From NCBI GenBank assembly GCA_002794735.1, contig NBAZ01000006.1, positions 620,001-684,000 on the forward strand: a DNA stretch of 64,000 nt, in the 5' to 3' direction. This document shows, piece after piece, positions 37,387 to 48,653 of the stretch (position 1 is the first letter of the stretch; each line of letters opens with the position of its first letter). This stretch comes from Pyrrhoderma lamaoense. Taxonomy: Eukaryota; Basidiomycota; Agaricomycetes; Hymenochaetales; Hymenochaetaceae. The notes beneath the pieces were generated by a model. That model was not told the DNA's origin and ran no database searches. It saw nothing but the letters and a program-made list of their open reading frames with translations. A program made the position numbers and the translations under genes.

Positions 37387-40300
37387 TCAGTCAGTAAGTT
37401 CGAAATAAGATTTGAATATAGACTCGTATCGCAGGTTTGTTCGCGCGATAACAGCGTGGACGTGCATGAAAAGATGAGGGAACCGGCGCGTGAAGTATGA
37501 GAGGAAACCATCTGGAAGAGGGCCAAGCTGACGCTTTACATTGTCAGGCAAGTCCTGATAATGGTTTTTCTAATTTGCTAGTATAAGCCTCTTATTCCCA
37601 TGTATGGAAGTAGCCGAGTAGCATACCTTGTTTCTCAGAGCCCGCATCAAGTCTTGTACTGACTTTCCATCATACTTCCGATATTTTCCTAAGCTATCGA
37701 GAAAAGTTTTATCCAGCCTCCCTTGCCAATCATTTCCAACAACATTATGAGAATCACGTTCTAACTCTACGAGGTTCGCATCCCGTGGGTCACGGCACAT
37801 GATCTCAAATCTGTCTGATGCATCCTGCAGAAAACCTAATCGCCGTGCTGGATTCCAGAAGAATGGATGGATTAAACATGTAGTTGTATCAGGTCTAGTG
37901 GGCATCAGTATTAGTGCCAAAACTTGGTAGCTAAAGTTTGAACGAACCTCTTGGGAGCCTCACAGTCAAGCATCGAAGTGATAAGATCGATAGCTTCGAG
38001 CCCCTCCTCTCCAAATGATTCTAGAGCCCTAAGCGATTTCTCGTCTTTTAAGATGTTGATCTCCCTCTCATACCTGTCCCCATAGGGATGCCCTCCACTA
38101 GTCAAAATATAATAGAACAGGCAGCCCAGTGCGAATATATCCACGGATTTTGTGAGTCTTGTTGGCCGCGACGTGGCTGATACGGCTCCTGAACTTCCCA
38201 CTGTCCCAACGCTGCCCCGTGAGGATTGAGTAGAGTCATCTACTGGCGCTTCATCGAGCTTTACGTCCCCGCGCAGAATTTCGGGGGCCCTCCACCCTGC
38301 AGTCCCTGCAGCCATAGCACCATATGCGGTTGGCAAGAAACTGGTTTGGTCCACTTCAAGGCGTTTACACAACCCGAAGTCCGAAATAAGCATCCGGTGC
38401 CCTGCCATTGTCCCAGCTCCCTTTTTAGCCGATGATATTAGTATGTTTTGTGGTTTTATATCACGATGGATAATTTTGAGGGCATGCAAGTGCCGTAAAC
38501 CTGACGCAATCTGCGCAAGGGCGCGTTTTGGTTCGAATGCAGCGGCTAGCTCGCGATGCTGATCGGGATGCTCAACCACATCTGCAAGCGAAGCCGGACA
38601 AAGCTCAAGGGCTATGTAGAGGAAGTTTCCATGTGCTTCTTGATAGTAGTAGCGGATAACATTCGGGTGGTCGTCAGATTCTTGCAAAATCATCACCTCA
38701 CGAGATGCTAAGGTAACAAAATCTTGAAGCAGCCTTTTGACAGCAACAGCCCGACCTTGTAAGGATCCACGGAAAACGACGGTTCCGTGTGAGCCATAAC
38801 CTACAAGAAAAAAACTCAACACAGAGCTTCAAAAGATGAACTTAAGAGAAGTGCTCACCCAGGATTTCGTCTGATACATCAAGTTGCGGGAGAGGATTAG
38901 GTGAGGAAGTAGTATTCGAGGAAACGTTAGTGCTAAGCTTAGGTGATGCGGGCATTACTTGAATAGCTTCATTCTTCTCTATTTCTTTGCCCTCCCCCTT
39001 TAAGCCAACAACAAGCTCTTCACCATTTAGTGAGACCCCAACGGCATTTACTGCTGCTGACGCCCCCTTATTTTTCTTACCACGCTTCCGCCTTCGCACC
39101 GGCTTCTTTCTGCCAGGTAGGGCGGGAGTATCTTTCTCCCCTTCCCCTTCTCCACCGTCATCATCACGATCACTATCGTCGGCTCCTTCTTCATCTGCTG
39201 ATATACCATCACGTTTTGTCACGATACCCGAATTTTGTACCTTCTTTACATCAAGCGACTCCTTTGTTTTACTTGGTGAAAGCAGTAGTTTTGTCTGTTC
39301 AGGTTCGACAAACACAAAGTCATCTAAAGAACTAGTTGGCAGTGTTGATTCTTTGTTGACAAGTAACTCTGTATTAGACTCGTGATTAACCTCTTGTCTC
39401 GGTAAATCAACCTTCTCCAATGACATCAGCATAGTGGATTCTACTGTAGAAGACTCAGAGTTTCCCTTCACCTCGCGACCTTGAATGCTGGACTTGTTTA
39501 TTGTGTAAGAGTTTATTCCATCATTTTGTACCTGGGGTAAGTTGGATCTGGATTTCTTTCTCGCCAAATACCATAACCCCAACACGATGAGGACTAAGGA
39601 CATTGCACCGCCCCCTACCGTTTGTCCAGATGGTCCATGTCCAGCTAGTTGTTCGACAAGGGCTGGATTCGTCCTATGACTGTAATTTCCTTCCCCAGGA
39701 ACAGCCCCGGATGCGTACTGTAAGGCTTCAGATGTTTTTGTTTTTTCTTGTGCCTCGTTTTCAGTATCAGGATTTGACTCCTTATCAGGAAGCAGTCTGC
39801 TCAGTCTACTTTGACCAGATGCAACGACGGGGCGCTTTCCAACCAAACAACCAAGGTCCCACCGGCTTTCACTCATCCCTTTATTATCCCCCTAACGCCA
39901 TTTGCGAAACCATTTTCACATCTAGCCCGAGCAGCGAGCAGTGCAGAAACTCCATCAATACTATCAGTTTCAAGGATATCTTCATAATCTACCATATCCG
40001 TATTGCCAACGTCCTCAGAGTTGGAAGGAACGTAACCTTCAATTGCAGGCACCTTTTTCTTCCCACTCCGTAATTGGAAGTTATAATTCAATCTTGAGAA
40101 AGTTGCCGCTAATGGAAAACGATCCGCACTTAAAGCGAAAAGAGCTTGAGTCTCCGGTACAAGACCTATATATGTTGCTGCCTCGCTTAGACTTGTGTCC
40201 AAATCTTGGCTAGAGCTAGAGCCAGACTTCCTTGTAGGGAAATTTGGTATTACATCATGTATCCGAGGTTGAGGTTGTAGAAGAGCAATAGGGTGTCGTC

Positions 40301-41784
40301 GGCTAGGCGATTGAAGGATATCGAATACCGTCACACTGTTAAGCGACAGAATAATTTATCAAAAGATAGTTTAAGTATAGTATTCTCTAAGCTGATAAAG
40401 AAAATAAGAAGTCTACTTACACTGTGCTGCCAAATCCATTCCCCATAGCGGTTGCGAACTTGATTGTGTTCGTTCTTCAGAGTTATTATCGTCCCAATCA
40501 TTTGTCGGTATCGTAGTCTTAAATGCCATTACTTCCCCGTTAGACATTGGCTGGATATAGATATCATCTGGGGCACGCCTGTAGGTGGCCTGGATTGCAT
40601 GATCTTGATTATTTGGGCCGTATGTAGAAAAGATGAGCGTTTGCACAGGAGGCCTTGGATCGAATGGACGACGAGGTCGAGTATGTATCGATACATGATA
40701 ATCTACAGTGGAATAGTGGCAGTGCGGGTATGTCGTATGATTTTATCAGTATTCTGTGCCCCAATTATTCATTGCAAGCACATGGAAAACGCAGCATACC
40801 TGTTCTTCCAATCAGTATTTCAGTCGAAACAGGTTTCACTTTCGAAGATTCCTTTCCCTCCAGTTCGTCCAGAAAGTCAGTATCCACTCCACCCCTTTTG
40901 CCACTTTGTTCTGCGAATTCCATTTCTGCAAAGGGATCCCAGGGGCATTCTGAGTTCACTGTGCTTTTCACCCTCCCTGTTTCCAATTCTAATACCACCA
41001 AACTAGTTTCCTTCCGCCCCACAAACACTCGGTGTTCATCATCACCAGGAAGTGTAAATGGTGACATGTCCACTAATTGAGCCATTGTAAATGGTAAACG
41101 TTGCAATGGAGCGTCTGGTTCAGAAAGGACGAAAATGGCACCTGTCTGGGGTTCAATGATATATATTTCTTTTTGTTGATTTACACTGGAGTTTAAGCTG
41201 AAGTCGTCATCATCTGATGAGACTGGAGGAGTATGATGCTGGGTGCGAACAAGTGGGTCCAGAACTCCTGTTCCCGTTTGATTTGAGTTTTTGATCAGAT
41301 CAACTGCTTCCGTAGAGCTTGCCATGGACCATATAACCTGGCCAGAAGTTCTGTTTAAGGCATGAAACTTGCCATCCACGGATGCCACCAAGCAGATGTC
41401 CAGCAATTCTAATTCGTCCTCAGGTCCCCCATGTAGTGCTTGTACAGGTGGTAGAAACTTGTAATGTCCATAATGATATCGACTTATTTCCTCTTCATCT
41501 TTATCGTCATCCACAGATTCTTGCACTTGCTGTCGCTGTCGAACGATATGCGCATGTTGGTGTTGATAGGGTAGATGTTGCTCCACGGCATCGAGAGAGC
41601 GTGCAAGCCTTCTAGAACTTCGATAGTACTCTTGTTCATAATTCGCACCAAAGTCCCCCTTGTTCGAGTTGGCATTTTCCGCGTCAACGATACATGTATA
41701 CAAAGCCAACAGGACAAAAATTAGCGACAGTAACAGCGCCGAAAGCGCATTTGTTAATCCACCCAACCTCGGCCCTTCCTGCAT
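37387..41784 (-). CDS. IRE1: Serine/threonine kinase-endoribonuclease IRE1, unfolded-protein sensor
   Basis: ER stress sensor that dimerises on unfolded protein and cleaves HAC1/XBP1-type mRNA. Order: signal sequence (LSALLLSLIFVLLALYTCIV), luminal domain with beta-propeller-like strands (VASVDGKFHALNRTSGQVIW), transmembrane helix (MSLVLIVLGLWYLA), acidic/basic linker, kinase (GYGSHGTVV, AVAVKRL, HRDIKPQNILIS, SDFGLCKRL, GTAGWRAPEI) and KEN RNase domain (HPFFWNPARRLGFLQDASDR, RALRNKKNHYQDLPD, DGFLSYFTRRFPHLFMHV). The catalytic Tyr, Asn and His are present. It ends KSYFELTD. The frame shifts at 39888-39892 (C5) just before GMSESRWDLGCLVG; one added base restores it, though a weak 59-bp GTTTCT...GTTAG intron is an alternative. 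The kinase insert is Ser/Thr-rich. Confidence 0.96.
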
Positions 41785-42462
41785 TGTGTTCGCAGCTTTT
41801 TCAAGGGGTCTGAGACGTTATAGTAACGTATTCGAGAGGACAAAGGTCAGGAATTTTGATGAGTTACTGATGCTGCTGCTGCGGTGTCACAGTCATTGGC
41901 AATGGAATTCAAACTATTAACCCAGTTGTCACCCGCTTGAGTCAACAATTCACCCGCTTGTCTCCAATGAAGTGTATTATCTTCCCCTGGAAATAAGGAT
42001 TGCTTGAGAGATTGAGCAGGAGAAAAGTATTAAAGTTCCGCAGTTGGGATGCAGATGGGCGTTGAGGATGAGAATATTGCTTCAGAGAATACCAAAGAAC
42101 TCCTGATTCTGGTAACGTAAATTACCGATGGGAATCTATACTGAAGGGGTTTCACTCCAGGTTTAGTACATGGATTCACTTACTAGGATAGGGAATGCTG
42201 ATCAAATCTAGCCCATCAACGGCAATGCATTGCACTACGTAAGTATTACTTAATGTGGCTCTAAATATCTAGTAAATTATATACCTATCAACTTAACGTA
42301 TCCCTTAACTTTTCTGTTGAATCAATATACATCAACTAATACGAGTGCGGTAGTTATTTTGTAATATGGAAAACTACTAGCAATATAAACCTCTTTTCCT
42401 CTATTTCTTAGTTTTGTACTTAAATAATGTAAGAATCCTTAGAGTCCTACACATACTAGTTT
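41785..42462. other. Intergenic region, IRE1 promoter side
   Basis: No gene recognised; AT-rich toward 42462. Confidence 0.4.
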
Positions 42463-42813
42463 TCACAATATTTTACTAATAGACATCGTATCCTTGATGG
42501 TACCTGCTTTGCTGGAACTGGCCTCTGCAGAGGTTTTATCCTGACGCTTTTTGTAGCTCTTAGCCACGTTTTTTGCGTTCCGTTTTCTCTCAGCCAATAC
42601 GAGATCCCAAAGTTTATCTACGTCTGCGTTTGGTTCTTCCGACTTTTTAACCCACAACTTGTACTTTTGTTTCTCAGATCCATCTTTGAGTTTATCCACC
42701 TTTTTTTGACAGTCGTTTCGAAAGGCATCTATAGTCGGAGGTTTTCTCCATTTGGGGTCTCTCGTAGCTTTTGGTATGCCCGCACTTGTTTTATCGAGAC
42801 CTTGGCCGCTCAT
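42463..42813 (-). CDS. Small basic protein A of a local two-member family
   Basis: Single-exon frame beginning MSGQGLDKTSAG and ending MSISKIL, Lys-rich and probably helical, with no signal peptide. It matches protein B (43553-44332) over the N-terminal part: WRKPPTIDAFRNDCQKKV against WKKPATLEDFIRDCEKKV, and LWDLVLAERKRN against VWGIVLRERERK. EASSSKA and the C-terminal MS.S/R.I pattern are also shared. Function unknown. The 5' flanks of the two genes are also related, so they arose by segmental duplication. An in-frame ATG at 42837 upstream is possible, but protein B supports MSG as the start. Confidence 0.65.
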   Translation of the reverse strand: MSGQGLDKTSAGIPKATRDPKWRKPPTIDAFRNDCQKKVDKLKDGSEKQKYKLWVKKSEEPNADVDKLWDLVLAERKRNAKNVAKSYKKRQDKTSAEASSSKAGTIKDTMSISKIL

Positions 42814-43075
42814 TTTGATGCTCGTATAAAATATCAAGATTGTCTGTTCTCATCTATCCTTGATAAAGTCCGCCTTTTATCTTTATTAGAGGTGATAACA
42901 AACTAGATTGCTTTGCAATATTATCATTTTACGTCGTCACGCACCCTTGATTGTATTTTTTTTACGTTGCACAAACTATTACTTTATTTGGTCCAGGCTT
43001 TAGCCTACGTCATTTGGTACTTAACGGACAATCGGAGCTGGTTAACTACAAGTGGGTGGGTAACTTGTACTCCCG

Positions 43076-43170
43076 CCATGGGCTATAGCAGAGCTGATTT
43101 ACCGTCCTGCACTTGCAGAAGCGAGATGCATCGAATCCGACAGCTTCGTACCCTCGAAGTAGGTCCCATG
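43076..43170 (+). pseudogene. Fragment of HMG-CoA lyase exon 1
   Basis: Aligns base by base with 45041-45133 of the intact HMG-CoA lyase gene: CCATGGG then AGCAGAGCTGAT, ACCGTC, TGCA, then CAGCTTCGT and GGTCCC at matching spacing. The copy has small indels and changes the Trp codon TGG before GTCCC to TAG, so it cannot code. The rest of the lyase gene is not recognisable downstream. Confidence 0.85.
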
Positions 43171-43552
43171 AGTGTACTTCTATCAACTTTCGTTGTTGGA
43201 AATAGTGACCGAGGCAACATATGGCATATGTACATGTACATCACTTCTGGGTGCATATATTATAATTATACATTATATATACTCAAGTCCTATGGCTTTT
43301 TTGTTTCTTGTTTTTTGCGGAATGGTCCCCCTTTTATCTCACAATTTGCTCAATAAGATCACTTTTGACGTAATTTTGAAAATTCAGATCACGTACGATT
43401 CCTCTGCGACATCGATGTGGGGCAGTCTATTGTTTTAAAGAGAAAACACTTAAACAGTCCTGACCTACTTACAAAAGTATCTATCTAATGACTAAACATG
43501 GTGCATGCCTGGAAACGGAAATTAAATGCCCTCCCCATACTGATTTTCACAT
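43171..43552. other. Spacer inside the duplicated block
   Basis: Between the lyase fragment and protein B. Probably the eroded remainder of the duplicated lyase gene, but no further match can be seen by eye. Confidence 0.35.
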
Positions 43553-44332
43553 TATCCTAGACATAGCCATATCCTTCTTGATCTTACTACTTTTGTCATC
43601 ATCAGGTGCCGTAGTCGGTGCTCTCCTTGGTGGAGGTGCTCCCCTTGGTTCAGGTGTTATCCTCTGCGCAGATGCTGATGTCGATGCAGATGCTATCCTC
43701 GGTGGTGTACTCGGTGCCTTCCTTGGATCAGGTGTTATCCTTGATGCAGGTGCCATAATCTGTGTAGGTGCTATCCTCTGTGCAGGTGCTAATGTCGATG
43801 CAGATGCATATGCATATGCTGACGTCGGTGCATGTGCTAATGTCGGTACAGGTGCTGTCCCCGGTGTTATAGCCCTGTATGTACCCGATGATAGACTTTG
43901 GGCTAGTGCGGGGTCAACTTCGGCATAGTAGGCCTCCCTTTCCCTCCGAAGTCTTTCCCTCTCTGCGAAACCCGATGTATCGTTCACATCATTATTAGGT
44001 AGTATTCGAGCGAATTTCTTTCCGTCATTGATTACATCCGGTAGTGGTTGTGGGGCCTTGCTAGAACTGGCTTCTACGTCCTCGCGTGGTGCATTTTTTT
44101 GTTTTTGGTAATTCCTATTCTTCCGTTCTCTCTCACGCAATACGATTCCCCATACACCATCTAATGTTGCTTCTGGTTCTTTTGCCTTTCTAATCAACTT
44201 TTCATAGTATTGTATTTCAGATTTTTGACTCATTTTCGGAACTTTCTTTTCACAATCTCTTATAAAGTCTTCTAGAGTCGCGGGTTTCTTCCATATGGGC
44301 CCTCTACTACCTTTACCACCTTTACCGCTCAT
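43553..44332 (-). CDS. Small basic protein B with Ala/Pro-rich repeats
   Basis: Single-exon protein of about 260 residues starting MSGKGGKGSRGPIWKKP. The N-terminal 100 residues match protein A. After FAERERLRREREAYYAEVDP it carries an Ala/Pro/Thr-rich segment of degenerate repeats (for example APAQRIAPTQIMAPASRI and ASAQRITPEPRGAPPPRR), absent from protein A, before the shared C-terminus KKDMAMSRIM. The repeat segment is encoded by degenerate tandem DNA repeats rich in GGTGCTATCCT-like units (about 43600-43870, plus-strand reading). No signal peptide, membrane helix or known domain; function unknown. Confidence 0.65.
43600..43870. repeat. Degenerate tandem repeats coding for the Ala/Pro region
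   Basis: Plus-strand sequence repeats short units such as GGTGCTATCCTC and GATGCAGATGC with variation, inside the coding frame of protein B. This accounts for its size difference from protein A. Confidence 0.6.
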
Positions 44333-44863
44333 GTTGATGCCAGTATAGAAGTTTTCTGATTAATTGTACTCATTCTTCCTGAATTATGTCCGCTTTTATA
44401 CTTTTTAGGGGCCAATATGAACTAGAGTGCTTTGCAATATTTTATTACTTCATGTATAATACTTCACTCACCCTAGATTGTTTTTTATGTTGCACAGATA
44501 GTCTATAGATACAATATTATTATATGCATATATTTGCGGTTTAGACTATAGTCTTTACCATTTTTCAGGTAGCAAATAATCGGAGCTTGTTGCAAACGAA
44601 TTAAACTGAAAGGGACTCAGTGACAGTACGAGATTGATGATGAGAGTATCCCATGATCGACCTCCGATTAGTCATCTCTTCTGAATCTAACCGCTTGGCA
44701 TGGTTTTCGGGGTTTACACTGGGCCGTTGTACTAGATTACTAAGGCGCAGTTCCACTACGCGGAACTTAACAAATACACACACACACACTCTCTCTCGGG
44801 TTTACACGTTTGTAAATTTGTATTATTCTAATGCAATATCGTTGAGAAATCAAGTTTAAAGGC

Positions 44864-46180
44864 ATGCAAAATACAAAACAATGGGAACGCATTGCAAGGT
44901 GCACTCTCGTAACCTCCGCTCCTCACCTCAGATCTACTTCAACGATACGACATTATTCGAGAGCTAGGGCTAATGCCGTAGTGAACATCGTTGAAGTCGG
45001 ACCACGAGATGGATTACAGAACGAAAAGGATGTGGTCTCACCATGGGTCAAAGCAGAGCTGATCAACCGTCTTGCATATGCAGGGATGAATACCATAGAA
45101 GCTGGCAGCTTCGTTTCCCCAAAATGGGTCCCGCAAGTATGTTTCCGATGGCTCTCGTGTTATCATATTCTAGCATGTAACTTTAGCCTTGCGTGACTAC
45201 TATTCTGACGATTATAAGATGGCAGGTACGCGTGAAGTCTTGGAAATGATGACCAAGGTCCCAGGAGTGCACTATCCTGTGCTTGTACCGAACTTGCGTG
45301 GTCTCGAAGACCTACTCGCGTTCGTTAACCGCCCTTCAAGTAGAAAAGAAACTGATGAAATAGCTATTTTTGCTGCTGCGACGGATGCATTCTCCAAAGC
45401 GAACACAAACTGCACGATTGCTGAATCATTGAAGAGGCTGGCTGACGTCTCTGTGCGTGCTCGCGAAGCAGGGCTTCGAGTACGAGGATACGTGAGTGTG
45501 GTAATCACATGTCCGTATACTGGACGCGTTGATTATAAGTCTGTTCGGAACGTTACACAAGCTCTCTTCGATATGGGCTGCTATGAAGTCAGTCTGGGAG
45601 ATACCACGGGGACTGGCTCACCAGGGACGATTCTGGACATGTTAAACGTTGTCATTGGATCGGATCACTCGATACCGGTGGAGCGTTTAGCGGTAATGCA
45701 TATTTTATAGTCTCACCATCCTGAAGCTGATGCTTAATTCTTCTTTTTATCATCAATTAGGGCCACGTACGTATTCTGTTTTTACTATGTCTAACACTCG
45801 CCTCTTAAGTTATCTATCCAACCTTGAAGTTTCATGATACTTTTGGTACTGCAGTAGCAAACATATTTGCTGCACTCGAGACTGGGATACGTACCTTTGA
45901 CTCATCCATAGGAGGGCTTGGTGGGTGTCCCTATTCTCCCGGGGCTACGGGAAACGTGGCAACGGAAGACGTAGTTCATGCTCTACTTGACTCCGGATAT
46001 GCTATCGCCGGTAACTCATCGTCATCACAACAGGGAGGAAGTTCACCCGATCTTGAAGCTCTAGTTGATATTGGTGATTGGATATCTAAAAAACTCGGAC
46101 GAGAGAACGTAAGTCGTGCTGGACGAGCACTTCTAGCTTCAAGGAAAAGGAAGGAGAAAAGCATGAATAGCTCGTCTTAA
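44864..46180 (+). CDS. HMGCL: Hydroxymethylglutaryl-CoA lyase, mitochondrial
   Basis: Splits HMG-CoA into acetoacetate and acetyl-CoA, the last step of leucine breakdown. Exons 44864-45136, 45219-45692, 45761-45766 and 45840 region (from 45830) to 46180 give 367 residues. The N-terminus is Arg/Ser/Thr-rich ([15 protein letters not shown]), as for mitochondrial import. Motifs: [11 protein letters not shown] with the catalytic Arg/Asp, [26 protein letters not shown], metal-binding HFHDTFG and the signature [20 protein letters not shown] with the catalytic Cys. The third exon is only 6 nt (GGCCAC) and encodes Gly plus the first His of the metal site. The start [12 protein letters not shown] is the first in-frame ATG. 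It lies next to a duplicated block holding a decayed copy of its own first exon. Confidence 0.96.
45761..45766 (+). other. 6-nt micro-exon (GGCCAC) of HMG-CoA lyase
   Basis: Preceded by CATCAATTAG and followed by GTACGT. Splicing the flanking introns (45693-45760, 68 bp; 45767-45829, 63 bp) gives [14 protein letters not shown]. Skipping it keeps the frame but deletes Gly-His, including a metal ligand. Confidence 0.85.
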
Positions 46181-48653
46181 GTCACGGTTGAGTAATATGA
46201 ACTAATAATATCAAGGAATTGGAGTCATTTGTATATATAGGTTATTTAGTAAGTACATGTACATTATGATCAGAAATTTTGGTATGCATTGATTCTTGTC
46301 AGTAAAAGTGTGAACTGACATAAATACACCAACAATTCAAATCCATACTAATGATACTTGATACTAAGCAGGAATGTAAAGGGTATAATCCTTGGCAATT
46401 TAAGTCTGTATATCTGCCAACAGTTCAGTATCTCATTGTCAGGGAAGAAAAACAAAGTAAGTAACACGCTTTGAGCGCAAGTTTATCTGAAACGTCCAGC
46501 ACGTTTAATAAGCCTAAGCCTAACTATGATATGAATACTAGCTATTATGGCTTCTTGAGTTACACTGTCCGTCTGGAAAAAACAGTATTCACGTTTCTTT
46601 CTAATCTTCTGATATTCATGTAACATCGGTTAACTTGTCTAAAACAGTCTCAAGTTCTCTATAGAACATCCTGCACTATATCCAACCTCAATTATGGGTT
46701 GGGCTCTTCTCCATACCTTGCTTAACGAGTTACTGGAGTTTCGTCTCTTGAATAGGGCAATCACTGACGCCATCGTCGGACGAACCTGACTCACATACAG
46801 AATCTTTAATGCAAAGGAAGATACAGCTGGAATTGTGGCATACTTAGAACTTGGGGTCTCTTCGTTATTACTATTTTCGGAGTTCACAATACATACCCTT
46901 TATCCATGTCCCCCCCCCTCCCTTGTTTGCAGGTGCTCAATCAATTACGAATGCCTCCGTGTTGCGTCTTTCAAGCCACCGACAAAGGGACCTATACAAA
47001 AACGGTGTAAATTCAAAATCGTGCCAAGATAACTTTGTTTTGCTTTCAAAGAGGAAGCAAATTTTTAATTACGCAAAAACCTAGCCTAATACTATGTCGT
47101 TTGTACATTTATCCTATCATATTACAACTTTGCATGGTCTCCGAGAGGGGGGAAGAGGGGAAGAGTACAGAAAGAGATGTGCATATACTTCTGTAGATAG
47201 CTGAGCTAAGTAATACGGTAGACCACTGAGATCCATTGCTACAAGCTCTATAAACTCGAAAAGTTAAGCTTACTCTAGACCATACATACTATTAGGGACA
47301 AACATTCGACATTCATACATGTGTGTTCTATCAGAGGCAGTCTATGAAACTCGATGGGAAGGGATAATACTCATGAGATCCCAACCACGTATATTGTTAC
47401 ATTTTTATGGCATACTCGTCTCTTACTTCTCTTTTCTGAGATAACAAACCTGAGAGTAGCTTATTTCTCGTTGTTCGAAGTCGGCTAAGAGAGTTATTTC
47501 TCCCACCCAGTGACACTAAAAACAACATGACGGTAGATGAAATTGCAGTTGTATCTCCCCATATGATATTGACGGTCTCTTTGATATGAGATATGATGAG
47601 AGACTGTGTGAAGTGTCATGGATCAAAATCAATTATGAGGGTTGATATGATAACATTTTGTTCCGGCAGGGCTCTTATTGGCTCTAGATGTGAATCTCAT
47701 AACTTGCGCGAGACGAACTATCGTTAATATCTCCACTTTTGTATCATCAAGTAATAAAACACCCAAGCCACCGGATAGATGGATGGACCAAACATATTTG
47801 TTTATCTATATTATATAAGCTCGCCTTAGACTTTGTATGAAAGGTATTCGACTAGAGCGAGAGGTATATAACGGTCTATATGTGATAGATACAATCAGAA
47901 GCTACGGTCCCCGGGAGCTAGAATATGCACATCTCACGGGCTTATAAGTCTTATAATACCCATTAGCCTATAATTCCAATGGGAAATATCTGATTATAAT
48001 AAATTCACAACTCATGTGAAGTAACAATGCGGATATATCATACAATTCTGCAAGTCACAAGCACGAGTCCATGTCTATTTCAGTAATTATGTAACTAGTA
48101 TCATACCAGCCAGCTACTAAGAATCCTCTCACACAGTCCCCATCTAATTTATTCGTCTGTAAAGTGCTAACGCCGCAAACTTCTGTGACGAAAAGACGGA
48201 CGCTTTTGGATAACTGATATCGAAATAGATAGATGTGAACGACTATACTTGTACATATGAGTGTAATAGTAAAGTAAGGTTTTCTATTTTTCTGTAAGAA
48301 GCACTAAGCGTTCGTCCGTTTCAATAAGGTTCAAATTGTCCCTTCTTTCCTTCCACAAGACTACTCCGAGGTAAAAGCCTCCGTTTTTTGATAGATATGA
48401 TAGTGAGTGATTGTGTACGTATACATAATGGAACAACAACAATGAGGTTATGGGGCATATGAGCCTAGGGTTTGATTTTAGCACCCTCGAGAACGTAGTA
48501 GACGCCTTGGAAGAAAGATCCTCCCATGGGTATGTAATAGAAAGTATAAAAGCAAGGAGAATCCGAAAGATAAGGTGAGGGAGTAGGTAAGATGGAGGTT
48601 AGTAGTAAAGTGCCGATTATCCATTTTCATCCACTCCAATTTTGCAAACAAAT
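46181..48653. other. Gene-poor intergenic region
   Basis: About 2.5 kb AT-rich DNA. Contains a run of nine C at 46910-46918. Short open frames only; no gene or repeat recognised. Confidence 0.45.

Noticed and set aside
39873..39892. Programmed ribosomal frameshift in IRE1
   Set aside because: No slippery site with a downstream structure was evident, and the same kind of break at C runs in unrelated genes points to base error; a weak intron is also possible.
42913..43438. Plus-strand frames between the small protein genes
   Set aside because: They cover the decayed lyase exon and duplicated flank in the wrong frames; not a gene.
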